DNA from: Paenibacillus sp. RUD330
GTDB lineage: Bacteria; Bacillota; Bacilli; Paenibacillales; Paenibacillaceae
NCBI RefSeq assembly: GCF_002243345.2
Contig: NZ_CP022655.2
Span: forward strand, 5,500,369-5,564,368
Length of the DNA: 64,000 bases
Reading direction: 5' to 3'
Below, in pieces: positions 52,561 through 62,319 of the stretch. The translations under genes were made by a program, and so were the position numbers. Below the pieces are notes generated by a model that saw nothing but the letters and a program-made list of their open reading frames with translations, made no database searches and was not told the origin of the DNA. How positions within the stretch are numbered: the stretch's first letter is position 1; each line of letters begins with the position of its first letter.

Positions 52561-53742
52561 CTAACCCTGTCCCTGCATGGGGTAATGTGACCTGATTTCC
52601 CGTATCGCTGTTAGGAACGATTCAGCGTCCTCTTTGGTTGTAGAATAACCGACGCTGGCCCTGACGGCTCCCGTCTCGGCCGTTCCCGCGCTGTAATGCG
52701 CGAGCGGCGTGCAATGATAGCCTGACCTTACGGCGATACCGTAATGCTGGTCCAGGATGAAGGACAGCTCCGACGCCTCGACCCCAGCCATCGTAAAAGA
52801 GACGATTCCTGTCCTCGGCTTGCCTGCAGCCGGCCCCAGCAGCCTCAGTCCCGGAACGGATGCAAGCTCCTCCATCATGCAGGAGACCAGCTCCGTTTCT
52901 TGGGCATGGATTGCGGCCGGCGTCCGATCGATGACATATTGGACGCCAGCAGCAAGTCCGGCGATTCCCGGCGTATTCGGTGTGCCCGCTTCGTAACGAT
53001 CCGGCCTCACCGTCGGCTGCTCGGCCGATTCGGACTGGCTTCCGGTCCCTCCGTGCAGCAGCGGGACGGGATCAAGCCTAGGGTGGATATACAGGCCGCC
53101 GGTCCCCTGCGGTCCGAGCAGCGCTTTATGGCCCGGAAACGCAAGAAGGTCGATTCCCATCGCCTCGACATCGATGTCCAGCACGCCGGCAGACTGAGCT
53201 GCGTCGACCAGCAGCGGAATCCCTCTTTTGCGAGTGATGGAGCCGATCTCTCCGACCGGCAATATGCTCCCGAGCAGATTGGAGCTGTGCGCAGCGGCTA
53301 CGAGGGCAGTGCGAGAAGTGAGAGCCTGCTCGACTTGCTCCGGCCTGACCTCTCCTTCCGGCGTAGCCTCTATGTAAGTAACCCCGATTCCAATGCTTGC
53401 CTTCAAATACTCCAGCGGCCTGCGTATGGAATTATGCTCGACTGCCGTCGCGATGACATGATCTCCCGGCTTCAGCATGCCTTTGATCGCAAGATTCAAG
53501 GCTGCCGTCGTATTGGCCGCAAAGGAGATATCGTTGGGATTTGCGATCCGGAACAGTTTCGCCAGCCTCTTGCGTGCCCCGAACAGAACCCGCCCGGATT
53601 GAACGGCCATCCGGTGGCTGCCCCGGCCGGGATTCGCCGTTCCATGCAGCAGGATTTCCATCATAGCCTCGGCGACAGCCGGCGGCTTCGGCCAGGATGT
53701 GGCCGCATGATCCAAATAAATGACCGGCTTATTCGATGTCAT
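52561..53742 (-). CDS. Cysteine desulfurase family protein (TIGR01977 type)
   Basis: 393-residue class V aminotransferase that would move sulfur (or selenium) from cysteine. PLP features are VIYLDHAATSWPKPP, NTTAALNLAIKG, VEHNSIRRPL, LLVDAAQSAGVLDIDV and the PLP lysine in FPGHKALLGPQGTGGLYI. The active-site Cys lies in VRSGYHCTPLAH. The GYHC loop and overall length match the TIGR01977 group rather than IscS or SufS. Neighbouring DUF3343 may be its carrier partner. GGAGG upstream of ATG. Confidence 0.9.
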   Translation of the reverse strand: MTSNKPVIYLDHAATSWPKPPAVAEAMMEILLHGTANPGRGSHRMAVQSGRVLFGARKRLAKLFRIANPNDISFAANTTAALNLAIKGMLKPGDHVIATAVEHNSIRRPLEYLKASIGIGVTYIEATPEGEVRPEQVEQALTSRTALVAAAHSSNLLGSILPVGEIGSITRKRGIPLLVDAAQSAGVLDIDVEAMGIDLLAFPGHKALLGPQGTGGLYIHPRLDPVPLLHGGTGSQSESAEQPTVRPDRYEAGTPNTPGIAGLAAGVQYVIDRTPAAIHAQETELVSCMMEELASVPGLRLLGPAAGKPRTGIVSFTMAGVEASELSFILDQHYGIAVRSGYHCTPLAHYSAGTAETGAVRASVGYSTTKEDAESFLTAIREIRSHYPMQGQG

Positions 53743-53787
53743 GGCTATCCTCCGAAATCAAGTAGTCTTCAATAAGGAAAGGAGGTC

Positions 53788-53861
53788 CAAAAAAACAACA
53801 GCATACCTAAGTTTAATCTCTGGAACCAGAGAATACAACTTGGGCATGCCGTATCATGCTG
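53788..53861 (-). terminator. Compound terminator after parB
   Basis: On the minus strand three nested stems (CAGCAT/ATGCTG, CCAAGTT/AACTTAG, CTCTG/CAGAG) form one ~64-base structure, followed by TTGTTTTTTT. It lies 40 bases after parB and just before the desulfurase ribosome site. It probably ends the parAB transcript, or acts as an attenuator for the desulfurase gene. Confidence 0.7.
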
Positions 53862-53901
53862 CTTTTTCCTTCCCCCGCCCTCATGATCCAGAGCGCAATC
53901 G

Positions 53902-54747
53902 TTAGGATTGGAGAAGGTCCAGCAGTCTTTCCAGATCCTGCTTGTTGTAATAGGACAGCTCTATTTTTCCCTTGTCCTTCGACGCCTTGATCTTCACGGT
54001 TGTCTTGAACCGCTCGCGCAGCGTCTCCTCCAGCGATTCCACGTAAGGATCACGTTTCTTCAGTTTGGCGACGGCGGCTTTATCAGGCTTTTTATGCTCC
54101 AGATCCTGGATCGCCTTCTCCAGCTCACGGACGCTCCATTCATTGCTGATGATCTGTTTGGCCAGTTCTTTGCGCACTTTGTCTTCCTTGACGCCTACAA
54201 GAGCTCTGGCATGTCCCATCGAGATTGTTCCACGTGAAACACTGTCCTTGATGTCTGCAGGCAGACTGAGAAGACGCAGGAAATTGGCGATATGCGAACG
54301 GGATTTGCCGACCTTGAGAGAGAGCTCTTCCTGAGTCAGGTCGAACTTGTCCATGATGGCCTGATAAGCGACAGCAAGCTCGATGGCATTGAGATCTTCC
54401 CGCTGCAAATTCTCGATCAAGGCGATCTCCATGACCTGCTGATCCGTGAAATTCCGCACCACCGCCGGAATGGTCGTGTTGCCGCATAATTGGGAAGCCC
54501 GGCAACGCCGCTCTCCTGCAATGATCTCATAGCCCTTCAGCACCGTTCTGACGATGATCGGCTGAATGACGCCATGCTGGCGGATGGATTCCGCAAGCTC
54601 TCGGATGGATTCATCCTGGAACGTCGTCCGCGGCTGATAAGGGTTGGCTCGCAGCTGCTTCAGATCGATTTCGATGACCTTGTCATCATCGTTTACCGAA
54701 AGAGACGGAATGAGGGCATCCAGTCCTCTACCTAGCCGCTTGCTCAT
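53902..54747 (-). CDS. parB: Chromosome partitioning protein ParB (Spo0J)
   Basis: 281 residues. The CTPase/ParB-N domain shows [20 protein letters not shown] and [16 protein letters not shown]. The HTH that reads parS is [27 protein letters not shown], and the C-terminal dimer domain ends the protein. It loads at parS and slides as a clamp to load SMC and segregate origins. The gene itself contains a parS site. Start overlaps the parA stop by 20 bases. Confidence 0.97.
   Translation of the reverse strand: MSKRLGRGLDALIPSLSVNDDDKVIEIDLKQLRANPYQPRTTFQDESIRELAESIRQHGVIQPIIVRTVLKGYEIIAGERRCRASQLCGNTTIPAVVRNFTDQQVMEIALIENLQREDLNAIELAVAYQAIMDKFDLTQEELSLKVGKSRSHIANFLRLLSLPADIKDSVSRGTISMGHARALVGVKEDKVRKELAKQIISNEWSVRELEKAIQDLEHKKPDKAAVAKLKKRDPYVESLEETLRERFKTTVKIKASKDKGKIELSYYNKQDLERLLDLLQS
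54226..54241. other. parS site inside parB
   Basis: TGTTCCACGTGAAACA, an exact match to the Bacillus parS consensus and at the same place (inside the parB gene) as in B. subtilis. Confidence 0.95.
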
Positions 54748-55501
54748 ACTGGATCACTTCCTTCGCCAATTCAAGATAAACTTCGGCTCCTTTGGACTTC
54801 GGATCGTAGGTGATGATGGCTTGTCCGTGCGAAGGGGCCTCGCTGAGACGCACATTGCGCGGAATGATCGTCTGATACACCTTCTGCTGGAAGTACTTCT
54901 TCACTTCCTCGATGACTTGGATGCCGAGGTTCGTGCGGGCATCGAACATCGTCAGCAGCACGCCTTCGATCGCGAGCGAAGTATTGAGATGCTTTTGGAC
55001 CAGACGGACCGTATTCAGAAGCTGGCTTAGTCCTTCAAGCGCGTAATATTCACATTGTATTGGAATGATGACGGAATCGGCAGCCGTCAGCGAATTGATG
55101 GTCAAAATGCCGAGCGACGGAGGACAGTCGATCAGAACGTAATCGTATTCATTTTTCAGCTGCGACAAGGACTTCTTCAGCCTTACTTCACGGGATATAG
55201 TCGGAACCAGCTCAATCTCCGCTCCGGCAAGCTGAATTGTCGCAGGAATAATGGAGAGATTGGGGACCGCAGTGGGCATCACCGCTTCATGCGGATCGAC
55301 CTCATTGATAAGTACGTCATAAATGCTGTTTTCCACGTCGGCCTTGTTGATTCCGACGCCGCTGGTCGTATTGCCCTGCGGATCAATATCGACAAGCAGC
55401 ACCTTTTTGCCGAGGGAAGCCAGGCAAGCGCCCAGATTCACGGATGTCGTCGTTTTGCCGACGCCGCCCTTCTGGTTCGTAATGGCAATGATTTTGGACA
55501 A
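54728..55501 (-). CDS. parA: Chromosome partitioning ATPase ParA (Soj)
   Basis: 257-residue deviant Walker ATPase that works with ParB in origin segregation and regulates DnaA. Walker A is [17 protein letters not shown], then [12 protein letters not shown] and the switch region [18 protein letters not shown]. The TTG at 55501 is chosen because GAGGTGA lies five bases before it and the protein then starts like B. subtilis Soj ([12 protein letters not shown]); a GTG three codons upstream lies inside that ribosome site. Confidence 0.97.
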   Translation of the reverse strand: MSKIIAITNQKGGVGKTTTSVNLGACLASLGKKVLLVDIDPQGNTTSGVGINKADVENSIYDVLINEVDPHEAVMPTAVPNLSIIPATIQLAGAEIELVPTISREVRLKKSLSQLKNEYDYVLIDCPPSLGILTINSLTAADSVIIPIQCEYYALEGLSQLLNTVRLVQKHLNTSLAIEGVLLTMFDARTNLGIQVIEEVKKYFQQKVYQTIIPRNVRLSEAPSHGQAIITYDPKSKGAEVYLELAKEVIQYEQAAR

Positions 55502-55847
55502 CCTTGTCACCTCAATGTTCCATTCTAGTCAAACGTGAACTTCCCTGCGGCCAAGAACAAGCCTTGTCAGCCCGCCTTCATTCCAAGCTGGAGAAGGAAT
55601 CCATCCCTCCCGGCGCAAGAACGACATCCTTCGTATGCACGCACGCTGCGCAAAGCGCAGGTGGCCAGTAGAATGTCATTTCTTCCGGCAGGACGAAAAA
55701 AAGCGGCTGCTGCCGCTTTCCGTGGATAAGTCTGCGGGCCATATCATGCTGTTCGCTCATGCTGATCATTCGGTATGAATGCCCTTATGTTAATCATTGC
55801 TGATTGCTGTAATTAGAGTATAACGGAATCGGCGCCGGAATACGACA
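55502..55847. other. Intergenic region between noc and parA
   Basis: 346 bases. It contains the noc terminator (55695-55717), one weak DnaA box (CGTGGATAA at 55721-55729) and presumably the parA promoter. No gene is supported. Confidence 0.5.
55695..55717 (-). terminator. Terminator of noc
   Basis: Stem AGCGGC (55702-55707) with GCCGCT (55712-55717), loop TGCT, and seven T on the minus strand. Confidence 0.8.
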
Positions 55848-56669
55848 TTATCGTTTGGGAATCCGGATGACGATCTCATAGTGATCGTCATGGTCTTTCT
55901 CATCGGTTTTGATTTGCAGGCCAGAGCCTGAAACCATATCGATGGACTGCCGGATCGTGTTGAGAGCAAGCCGGACATCTTTCGTGAAGCTGATCCGCTT
56001 CGCTTTTTTCGTTTTGGATGCTTCCTTATAGAAGGCGACTCTAGCCTCGGTCTGCTTGACGTTGAGTTCTTTCGACAGCACGTCTTCCAGCACCTTCTGC
56101 TGCAGCTCCTCGGTGTCGAGGGCCAGCAGGGAACGGGCATGGCGTTCCGTGATTTTCCGTTCGACCAGGGCGCTTTTGACCGGCTCGCTGAGACCGAGCA
56201 ATCGGATCTTGTTGGCGATTGTCGATTGGCTCTTGCCGAGCCGCTGCGCGAGGCTTTCCTGGGTAAGGCTATGCAGGTCGATCAGCTTCTGATAAGCGAC
56301 CGCTTCCTCGATGGCGGACAGTCCTTCGCGCTGCAGGTTCTCAATCAAGGCAATCGAGGCTGCTTGAGAATCGTTAAAGTCGCGAATAATGGCCGGCACC
56401 GTATCCAGACCCAGCTTGCTGACGGCGCGCCAGCGGCGCTCGCCCGCTATGATCTCGTAGCGGTCTCCGCGAACCCGCACGACGATCGGCTGAATGACGC
56501 CATGGGTTCGGATCGTCTGGCTGAGTTCCTCGATCCTGTCATCGTCGAAGACGGTTCTGGGCTGATAAGGACTCGTATCAATGCTTCCAACCGGGATCTG
56601 CTTGACTTCATCAAGAGCGGCCTTCTGGTCATTCAACCCGAACAGCCGTGAAAATTGTTCCTTCATCAT
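55848..56669 (-). CDS. noc: Nucleoid occlusion protein Noc
   Basis: 273-residue ParB-family CTPase that binds Noc-binding sites and blocks FtsZ assembly over DNA. It begins with a basic amphipathic membrane-binding helix ([12 protein letters not shown]), as in Bacillus Noc, then [31 protein letters not shown] and the [29 protein letters not shown]. Lies between rsmG and parA, the Bacillus order. Confidence 0.95.
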   Translation of the reverse strand: MMKEQFSRLFGLNDQKAALDEVKQIPVGSIDTSPYQPRTVFDDDRIEELSQTIRTHGVIQPIVVRVRGDRYEIIAGERRWRAVSKLGLDTVPAIIRDFNDSQAASIALIENLQREGLSAIEEAVAYQKLIDLHSLTQESLAQRLGKSQSTIANKIRLLGLSEPVKSALVERKITERHARSLLALDTEELQQKVLEDVLSKELNVKQTEARVAFYKEASKTKKAKRISFTKDVRLALNTIRQSIDMVSGSGLQIKTDEKDHDDHYEIVIRIPKR

Positions 56670-57096
56670 TCTTCAACCACCCGAAATTCAATGTGCCCAT
56701 GACCTCGATGTTTCTTCCGTGTTGCAGCCGCGGCGGGTCGTGCTTGGCCCCCAAGTCATGGTTGCGGCACCAGGCAGTTCGCTCAGCTCCAAGCTGAGGA
56801 GGCCGGTCGGCATTGATCATGCAGCACGGGCAGATCGGAGTGTGTCTCTTGCGGAGAACGGCCGATATAGGCGGACAGCCTTCGCAGGTCTGTCTAGCAA
56901 CGGGGACATCCTGGTGCGGATGCCGTTTAGCAAGCGGCATCCCCAGTGCTATCTTTACTCCACCAATTCGCTTTTGAAAGAAGGTTTTCCTGCTTGATTT
57001 TGGATTTCCAAGAAGTTTTCATGCCTTCCCGTTCCCTTCTTGAGGTGCGGACGGAATCCGAACCCCTTTCCGATCTCATTGTTCCACGTGAAACAA
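56670..57096. other. Intergenic region between rsmG and noc
   Basis: About 430 bases. It contains a parS site (57080-57095) at its right end and a GGATGCCG/CGGCATCC hairpin around 56918-56942 without a T-run. No supported gene; it presumably holds the noc promoter. Confidence 0.5.
57080..57095. other. parS site next to rsmG 3' end
   Basis: TGTTCCACGTGAAACA, identical to the parS inside parB, 2.85 kb nearer the origin. It begins right after the stop codon that rsmG would have if its frameshift were corrected. Confidence 0.95.
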
Positions 57097-57143
57097 TCAG
57101 CGAGGCTTCTTCACCAATGAAATTCCGCGCACGAGAGGCTGCT

Positions 57144-57848
57144 TCAAAGGAATTCCGGCTTTGCGCGGATAAGCCGCCGGCGTCCGATCCGTCTTGCGAT
57201 AAATACAATGGCGCGCTCGGATTGCTCGAACGGCAGCTTCAATGTTTCGACCCGCTCCGCCTTGGCACGGAGCTCTTTCAAGGCATACGCAGCCTCATCA
57301 AGCTCCTCTTGCGGATTGGCGCCCTTCATGGCCGCGAATACGCCGTCCTGGGCGGCGAACGGCAGACACAGCTCGCCCAGACCTGCTAGCCTCGCTACCG
57401 CTCTCGCCGTCACAACATCGTATTGATCCCGGTGCGCTTGAAGGCGGCCGATATCCTCGGCTCTGCCATGCACGCACTGCACGTCTTTCAATTCCAACGC
57501 GTCGCATACATGCTGCAGGAAAGAAATTCGCTTGTTTAAGCTGTCGACAATCGTAATGTGAAGATGAGGGTAGGCGATTTTCAAGGGAATGCTTGGAAAT
57601 CCGGCTCCCGATCCTATATCGGCCAGATTCCTCGCCTTCGACAGATCCATATAAAAAGCAAGCGAGAGGGAGTCGTAGAAATGCTTTTCAAATACCGCAT
57701 CCCTCTCCGTGATTCCAGTCAGATTCATCCGCTCGTTCCATTCCACCAGCAGCTCGAAATACCGCTCGAACTGGTTCAGCTGGTGAGGCGCAAGCTCGAT
57801 TCCCCGGGCGGCAAGAAGCTCGTGAAATGACTTTTGAACCTTATCCAT
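57144..57848 (-). CDS. rsmG: 16S rRNA (guanine527-N7)-methyltransferase RsmG, 3' end frameshifted
   Basis: 234 residues as it reads. The AdoMet domain is clear: LADIGSGAGFPSIPLKIAYP, TIVDSLNKRISFLQHV, VTARAVARL and MKGANPQEELDEA. The normal family C-terminus (KTDRTPAAYPRKAGIPLKQPL) is present but in the -1 frame. The reading leaves the family pattern after ERAIVF and stops at 57144. One extra base in the short T-run (A-run 57201-57203 on the plus strand) would join the frames and extend the gene to 57097, ~250 residues. It is either an indel or a sequence error. Start overlaps the mnmG stop. Confidence 0.92.
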   Translation of the reverse strand: MDKVQKSFHELLAARGIELAPHQLNQFERYFELLVEWNERMNLTGITERDAVFEKHFYDSLSLAFYMDLSKARNLADIGSGAGFPSIPLKIAYPHLHITIVDSLNKRISFLQHVCDALELKDVQCVHGRAEDIGRLQAHRDQYDVVTARAVARLAGLGELCLPFAAQDGVFAAMKGANPQEELDEAAYALKELRAKAERVETLKLPFEQSERAIVFIARRIGRRRLIRAKPEFL

Positions 57849-59737
57849 CAGGCTTTCCCCGCTGCCGTCACTCGATTATAGTGCTCCAGATGAACGAGCA
57901 GGATGGAAATATCCGCCGGGGTTACGCCGGAAATGCGGCTCGCTTGGCCGATGTTGAGCGGACGGATGGACGAGAGCTTCTGCTTCGCTTCCATGGCAAG
58001 GCCATGGACGATGCTGTAGTCGATTCCTTCCGGAATCTTCTTCTTCTCCATTTTGCCGAGACGTTCGACCTGAAGCAGCTGCTTATCGATATAACCCGCG
58101 TATTTGATCTGGATTTCGACCTGTTCCTTCATATCTGCTGTCAGCTCATATGGCGCCGCGGCCAGCGGTTCGATGATGGCATAGGACAGCTCCGGACGCC
58201 TGAGCAGGGTGAGGGCATCGGTCGTCGCCTGCAGCGGAGCCGAACCGGCCTGCTCCAGCAGCTTTTGAGCTTCTTCAGGACGAATCTTTACCGTCTTCAA
58301 GCGTGCCAGCTCCTCCTCGACACGGCCTTTCTTCACCTGGAATTTGGCATGCCGCTCTTCCGTAATCAATCCGATCTCATAACCGGTCGGGGTCAGACGC
58401 AGGTCGGCATTGTCATGACGAAGCAGCAGGCGGTACTCCGCGCGCGATGTAAGCAGGCGGTAAGGCTCGTTCGTTCCCTTCGTCACGAGATCGTCGATCA
58501 GAACGCCGATATAGCCTTGGGAACGGTCAATGACGACCGGATCCTTGCCCTGCACCTTGCGGGCTGCATTGATGCCGGCCATGATGCCTTGTCCAGCCGC
58601 CTCCTCATAGCCTGAGGTGCCGTTGATTTGGCCGGCGGTAAACAGGCCCGGCAGCACCTTCGTCTCCAGGGAAGGCCACAGCTGGGTCGGCACGACAGCA
58701 TCGTATTCGATGGCATAGCCGGTCCGCATCATCTCGACGTTTTCCAGGCCGGGAATCGAACGCAGAATGCTCAGCTGCACATCCTCCGGCATGCTCGTGG
58801 ACAGCCCTTGCACGTAATACTCGGATGTGTCCTTGCCTTCAGGCTCAAGGAAAATCTGATGCTTCGGCTTGTCGGCGAAGCGAACGATCTTATCCTCGAT
58901 GGAAGGACAGTAGCGCGGTCCCGTGCCCTCGATGACTCCGGAGAACATCGGCGCCCTATGCAGGTTGTCGTTGATGATTTTATGGGTATCCTCGGAGGTG
59001 TAGGTCAGCCAGCAAGGCAGCTGCTCGTTGTCGGCATATTCGGTTTCAAAGGAAAAGAACTGAGGGGTCGCATCCCCGGGCTGGATCTCCATCTTAGAAA
59101 AGTCGATGCTGTCCTTGTGGACGCGCGGCGGCGTGCCCGTCTTGAAGCGAACGAGCTCGAAGCCGTTCTCCTTGAGCGATTGGGACAGCTTGATCGACGG
59201 CTGCTGATTGTTCGGACCGCTTTCGTAGATCAGCTCGCCCATGATGACCTTGCCGCGCAAATAGGTCCCGGTCGTAACGACGACCGACTTGGCGCGGTAC
59301 TCGGCTCCGGTCTTCGTCACGACGCCGACGCAGGCTCCATCCTCGACGATCAGCTCCTCCGCCATCCCCTGGCGAAGCGTCAGATGCGGCGTTTCCTCGA
59401 TCGTCTTTTTCATCATATGCTGGTACGAGAACTTGTCCGCCTGAGCTCGCAGCGCATGCACGGCCGGACCTTTCCCCGTATTCAGCATCCTCATTTGAAT
59501 ATAGGTCTTGTCGATATTGCGGCCCATCTCGCCGCCAAGCGCATCGATTTCGCGCACGACATGGCCTTTGGCCGGTCCGCCGATGGACGGGTTGCACGGC
59601 ATGAATGCGACCATGTCCAGATTGATCGTGAGCAGCAGCGTCTCGCAGCCCATTCTCGCCGCAGCCAGAGCCGCTTCGCAACCCGCATGCCCCGCTCCGA
59701 TCACAAGAACATCATATTGTCCTGCAGGGTAAGTCAT
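57848..59737 (-). CDS. mnmG: tRNA uridine-5-carboxymethylaminomethyl modification enzyme MnmG (GidA)
   Basis: 629-residue FAD enzyme that, with MnmE, modifies U34 of several tRNAs. FAD-binding [21 protein letters not shown], the conserved [37 protein letters not shown] and [23 protein letters not shown] are all present. ATG at 59737 has GGGAGG ten bases upstream and gives the normal length; an in-frame ATG 25 codons earlier has no support. Downstream of mnmE; rsmG follows with overlap. Confidence 0.97.
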   Translation of the reverse strand: MTYPAGQYDVLVIGAGHAGCEAALAAARMGCETLLLTINLDMVAFMPCNPSIGGPAKGHVVREIDALGGEMGRNIDKTYIQMRMLNTGKGPAVHALRAQADKFSYQHMMKKTIEETPHLTLRQGMAEELIVEDGACVGVVTKTGAEYRAKSVVVTTGTYLRGKVIMGELIYESGPNNQQPSIKLSQSLKENGFELVRFKTGTPPRVHKDSIDFSKMEIQPGDATPQFFSFETEYADNEQLPCWLTYTSEDTHKIINDNLHRAPMFSGVIEGTGPRYCPSIEDKIVRFADKPKHQIFLEPEGKDTSEYYVQGLSTSMPEDVQLSILRSIPGLENVEMMRTGYAIEYDAVVPTQLWPSLETKVLPGLFTAGQINGTSGYEEAAGQGIMAGINAARKVQGKDPVVIDRSQGYIGVLIDDLVTKGTNEPYRLLTSRAEYRLLLRHDNADLRLTPTGYEIGLITEERHAKFQVKKGRVEEELARLKTVKIRPEEAQKLLEQAGSAPLQATTDALTLLRRPELSYAIIEPLAAAPYELTADMKEQVEIQIKYAGYIDKQLLQVERLGKMEKKKIPEGIDYSIVHGLAMEAKQKLSSIRPLNIGQASRISGVTPADISILLVHLEHYNRVTAAGKA

Positions 59738-59881
59738 GATTTTTTTCCTCCCGAGCCGGAAAGGCGTTATTTGTCGCCCGCCTCTCCCTCTTTTATGAAA
59801 AGTGGTTTTCATTTACCAAGTTTCGACTTTCTTCCGCCGCATCCGACCTCTTCTGCCGTCGCTTGCCGTATTCTATAGGCG

Positions 59882-59899
59882 TTATCCACATGTGGATTG
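59882..59899. other. Paired DnaA boxes between mnmE and mnmG
   Basis: Perfect TTATCCACA (59882-59890) back-to-back with TGTGGATTG (59891-59899, one mismatch). It resembles the palindromic pair near 24.44 kb. Confidence 0.55.
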
Positions 59900-59908
59900 C
59901 TTGCCGCA

Positions 59909-61288
59909 TCATTTCCCCAGACAAAACTGCGAGAAGATCTGATCGATCAACGACTCTCCCGCCGTATCTCCGATGATCTCGCCGAGCAGCTCCCAAGCGG
60001 AGCGCACATCCAGCTGAACCATATCGATCGGAATGCCGTCCTCGGTCGCCGCAACAGCTTCGCTCAGCGCTTGGCTGGCTTTGTTGAGCAGCGAGATATG
60101 CCGGACATTGCTCACATAGGTCAGGTCCGCGCTCTCAAGCTGCCCTTCGAAGAACAGCTCGCGGATCGCTCCTTCGAGCGCTTCCAGACCTTCTTCCTCA
60201 AGCACCGACATCATGACGATCCGGCTATCCGGCAATGCGGCGGCCACCTCTTCCAGCTTCAGCCGAGCCGGCAGATCGCTTTTGTTCACGATGACAACGA
60301 CCTGGCGCCCGGTCAGCTTTGCGAGCAGCTCCCGTTCATCATCATGAAGCGCCTCATTATGATTCAATACAAGCAGCAGCAGATCGGCGTCCGCAGCCGC
60401 AGACCGGGACCGCTCTACTCCGATCCGCTCCACGACATCGGTCGTCTCGCGGATGCCAGCCGTATCGAGCAGCCGCAAAGGAATACCGGATAATGTAATG
60501 TATTCCTCAATAACATCCCGCGTCGTGCCGGGTATATCCGTCACGATTGCCTTGCTTTCCTGGACAAGCGCGTTCAGAAGAGAGGACTTGCCCACATTGG
60601 GACGGCCGACGATGGCTGTCGTAATGCCTTCACGAAGAATCTTCCCTTCGGCGGCCGTCTTCAGCAGCCGGCGGATTTCTTCCATGGCGGAACCGCAGCT
60701 GTCCTTTATATAAGAAGAAGTCATTTCCGTCACGTCATGCTCCGGGTAATCAATGTTGACCTCGATATGGGCGAGCAGCTCGATCAATGTATGCCGCAGC
60801 GCCTTGATCTTCCGTGACAAAGTTCCTTCTGCCTGCTTCAAGGCGACTGAATAGGAACGATCGGACTTCGAGCGGATCAGGTCGATGACCGCTTCTGCTT
60901 GCGCCAAATCGATCCGGCCGTTGAGGAAGGCCCGCTTGGTGAATTCGCCGGGCTCCGCCACTCGGACTCCCGGCTGCTCCAACACGAGCTCGAGTACTTT
61001 GCGCACCGCCACAAGTCCTCCATGCGCCCCGATCTCGACGACATCCTCCGCCGTGAAGGAACGGGGTCCCTTCATGACGGTCACAAGGACTTCCTCGATG
61101 ATTTCGCCGCTCCCGGGAGCCGCGATATGGCCGTACGTCACCGTATGGCTCGGGGCGTCCGCAAGAGGAGTTCGTGATTTCAATATATTCGAAACGCTAT
61201 CCACCGCTGCAGGTCCGCTGACGCGAATGACGGCAATGCCGCCTTCTCCCAGCGCGGTCGAGATCGCGGCAATTGTATCCTGTATCAT
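59909..61288 (-). CDS. mnmE: tRNA modification GTPase MnmE (TrmE)
   Basis: 459 residues. An N-terminal tetrahydrofolate-binding domain (TIAAISTALGEGGIAVIRVSG) is followed by a helical domain with inserted G domain: G1 GRPNVGKSSLLN, G2 TDIPGTTRDVIEEY, G3 DTAGIRE, G4 NKSD. The C-terminus ends FCLGK, the conserved catalytic Cys motif. Partner of MnmG. ATG at 61288 has GGAAGGA upstream. It follows a terminator that closes yidC, so it has its own promoter. Confidence 0.97.
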   Translation of the reverse strand: MIQDTIAAISTALGEGGIAVIRVSGPAAVDSVSNILKSRTPLADAPSHTVTYGHIAAPGSGEIIEEVLVTVMKGPRSFTAEDVVEIGAHGGLVAVRKVLELVLEQPGVRVAEPGEFTKRAFLNGRIDLAQAEAVIDLIRSKSDRSYSVALKQAEGTLSRKIKALRHTLIELLAHIEVNIDYPEHDVTEMTSSYIKDSCGSAMEEIRRLLKTAAEGKILREGITTAIVGRPNVGKSSLLNALVQESKAIVTDIPGTTRDVIEEYITLSGIPLRLLDTAGIRETTDVVERIGVERSRSAAADADLLLLVLNHNEALHDDERELLAKLTGRQVVVIVNKSDLPARLKLEEVAAALPDSRIVMMSVLEEEGLEALEGAIRELFFEGQLESADLTYVSNVRHISLLNKASQALSEAVAATEDGIPIDMVQLDVRSAWELLGEIIGDTAGESLIDQIFSQFCLGK

Positions 61289-61352
61289 GCTTTTCGATTC
61301 CTTCCGAGAGCCCCCAGATCTGAAATTTGAGAAAGGGTGCCCGTAATTATGG

Positions 61353-61382
61353 CAAAAAAGCAATGACTATAGAAGCCATTGC
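61353..61382 (-). terminator. Terminator between yidC and mnmE
   Basis: Minus-strand stem GCAATG/CATTGC (61382-61360) followed by six T. In most relatives jag occupies this place. Confidence 0.8.
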
Positions 61383-61420
61383 TGCCTGAAAATGGATTTG
61401 TGGTATGCCTGAACCGCGTA

Positions 61421-62251
61421 CTATTTGTTTTTTCCTTTTGCCGTTTTGGCCGGCGGCGCGGCAGCGGTTGCGACTTCTGCCTTCTTGTCGGCATTGCGCA
61501 CGTAAAGGAAGTAGTTCTGGATGATCGTGTAGATGTTCGTGTAGATCCAGTACAGCGGAAGCGCCGAAGGGAAGCTCCAAGCCATGACCAAAATGAGGAT
61601 CGGGAAGATCATCATGATGGAATTCATCATCGCCATCTGAGGGTTGTTCGGCTGCGTTTTCTGCATCATTTTGGTCTGGACGTAAGTCGTCAGAGCCGCA
61701 ATGAACGGCAGGATATGCAGATGGTCGGGCTCGCCGAGCTTGAGCCACAGGAATTCATGGACACGGATGTCGGCGTTATAGTAAATGGAGTTGTACAGAG
61801 CAATGAAAATAGGCATCTGGACGATCAGCGGCAGACAGCCCGCCATCGGATTGACCTTGTTTTCCTGGAAGAGCTTCATCGTCTCTTCCTGCTGCTTCTG
61901 CGGGTTGTCCTTGTGTTTCTTTTTGATGTTGGCAAGCTCCGGCTGCAAGGCCTGCATCGCCTTGGAGCTGCGGTACTGCTTAATGGTAAGCGGCAGGATC
62001 AGCGTACGGACGATGATAACCATCACGAGAATGGCGAGGCCGTATTGACCGTTGAACCAGGTCGCGAAATGGTCGAGCAAATACGAGAAGTAGTAAACGA
62101 CGTACTTTTCCCACCAGTTGCCGTTCTGCAAATCCTCGGTGGTGGTGGTGTGGCTGTTATTCGGCATGCATCCCGAGAGGACGGCCACCATCAGCACCAG
62201 GCTGAGCATGACAAGCCACTTGCGTTTTGAAGCCAAACGGGAAAACAACAT
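61421..62251 (-). CDS. yidC: Membrane protein insertase YidC (SpoIIIJ type)
   Basis: 276-residue lipoprotein insertase that folds membrane proteins with or without SecYEG. Lipobox VLSGC (~27), five membrane helices, the hydrophilic-groove Arg in VIIVRTLILPLTIKQYRSSKAM, the QKQQEETMKLFQENKVNPMAGCLPLIVQMP loop and IMMIFPILILVMAW. Basic C-terminal tail. ATG at 62251 has GAGAGGAG seven bases upstream. Its promoter overlaps a 90-base tandem repeat. No jag follows. Confidence 0.96.
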   Translation of the reverse strand: MLFSRLASKRKWLVMLSLVLMVAVLSGCMPNNSHTTTTEDLQNGNWWEKYVVYYFSYLLDHFATWFNGQYGLAILVMVIIVRTLILPLTIKQYRSSKAMQALQPELANIKKKHKDNPQKQQEETMKLFQENKVNPMAGCLPLIVQMPIFIALYNSIYYNADIRVHEFLWLKLGEPDHLHILPFIAALTTYVQTKMMQKTQPNNPQMAMMNSIMMIFPILILVMAWSFPSALPLYWIYTNIYTIIQNYFLYVRNADKKAEVATAAAPPAKTAKGKNK

Positions 62252-62291
62252 GTAAATCTCCTCTCTGAGAGCCTGTCGCAATTCAACCTAA

Positions 62292-62319
62292 ACTATACCA
62301 TATAATAGGGCCCAAGCAA
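62292..62319 (-). promoter_or_regulatory. Promoter of yidC
   Basis: Minus strand TTGCTT (62319-62314), 16 bases, TATAGT (62297-62292) preceded by TGG (extended -10). The -35 hexamer is the first part of a 90-base tandem repeat. Confidence 0.55.

Noticed and set aside
53743..53900. T-box or riboswitch before the cysteine desulfurase
   Set aside because: The T-box core (GGGTGGNACCGCGG-like) and known riboswitch cores are absent; the structure is best read as a compound terminator.
56629..56940. 103-codon minus-strand frame between rsmG and noc
   Set aside because: It overlaps the noc start, has no ribosome site and its Cys/His/Pro-rich composition resembles a shadow frame.
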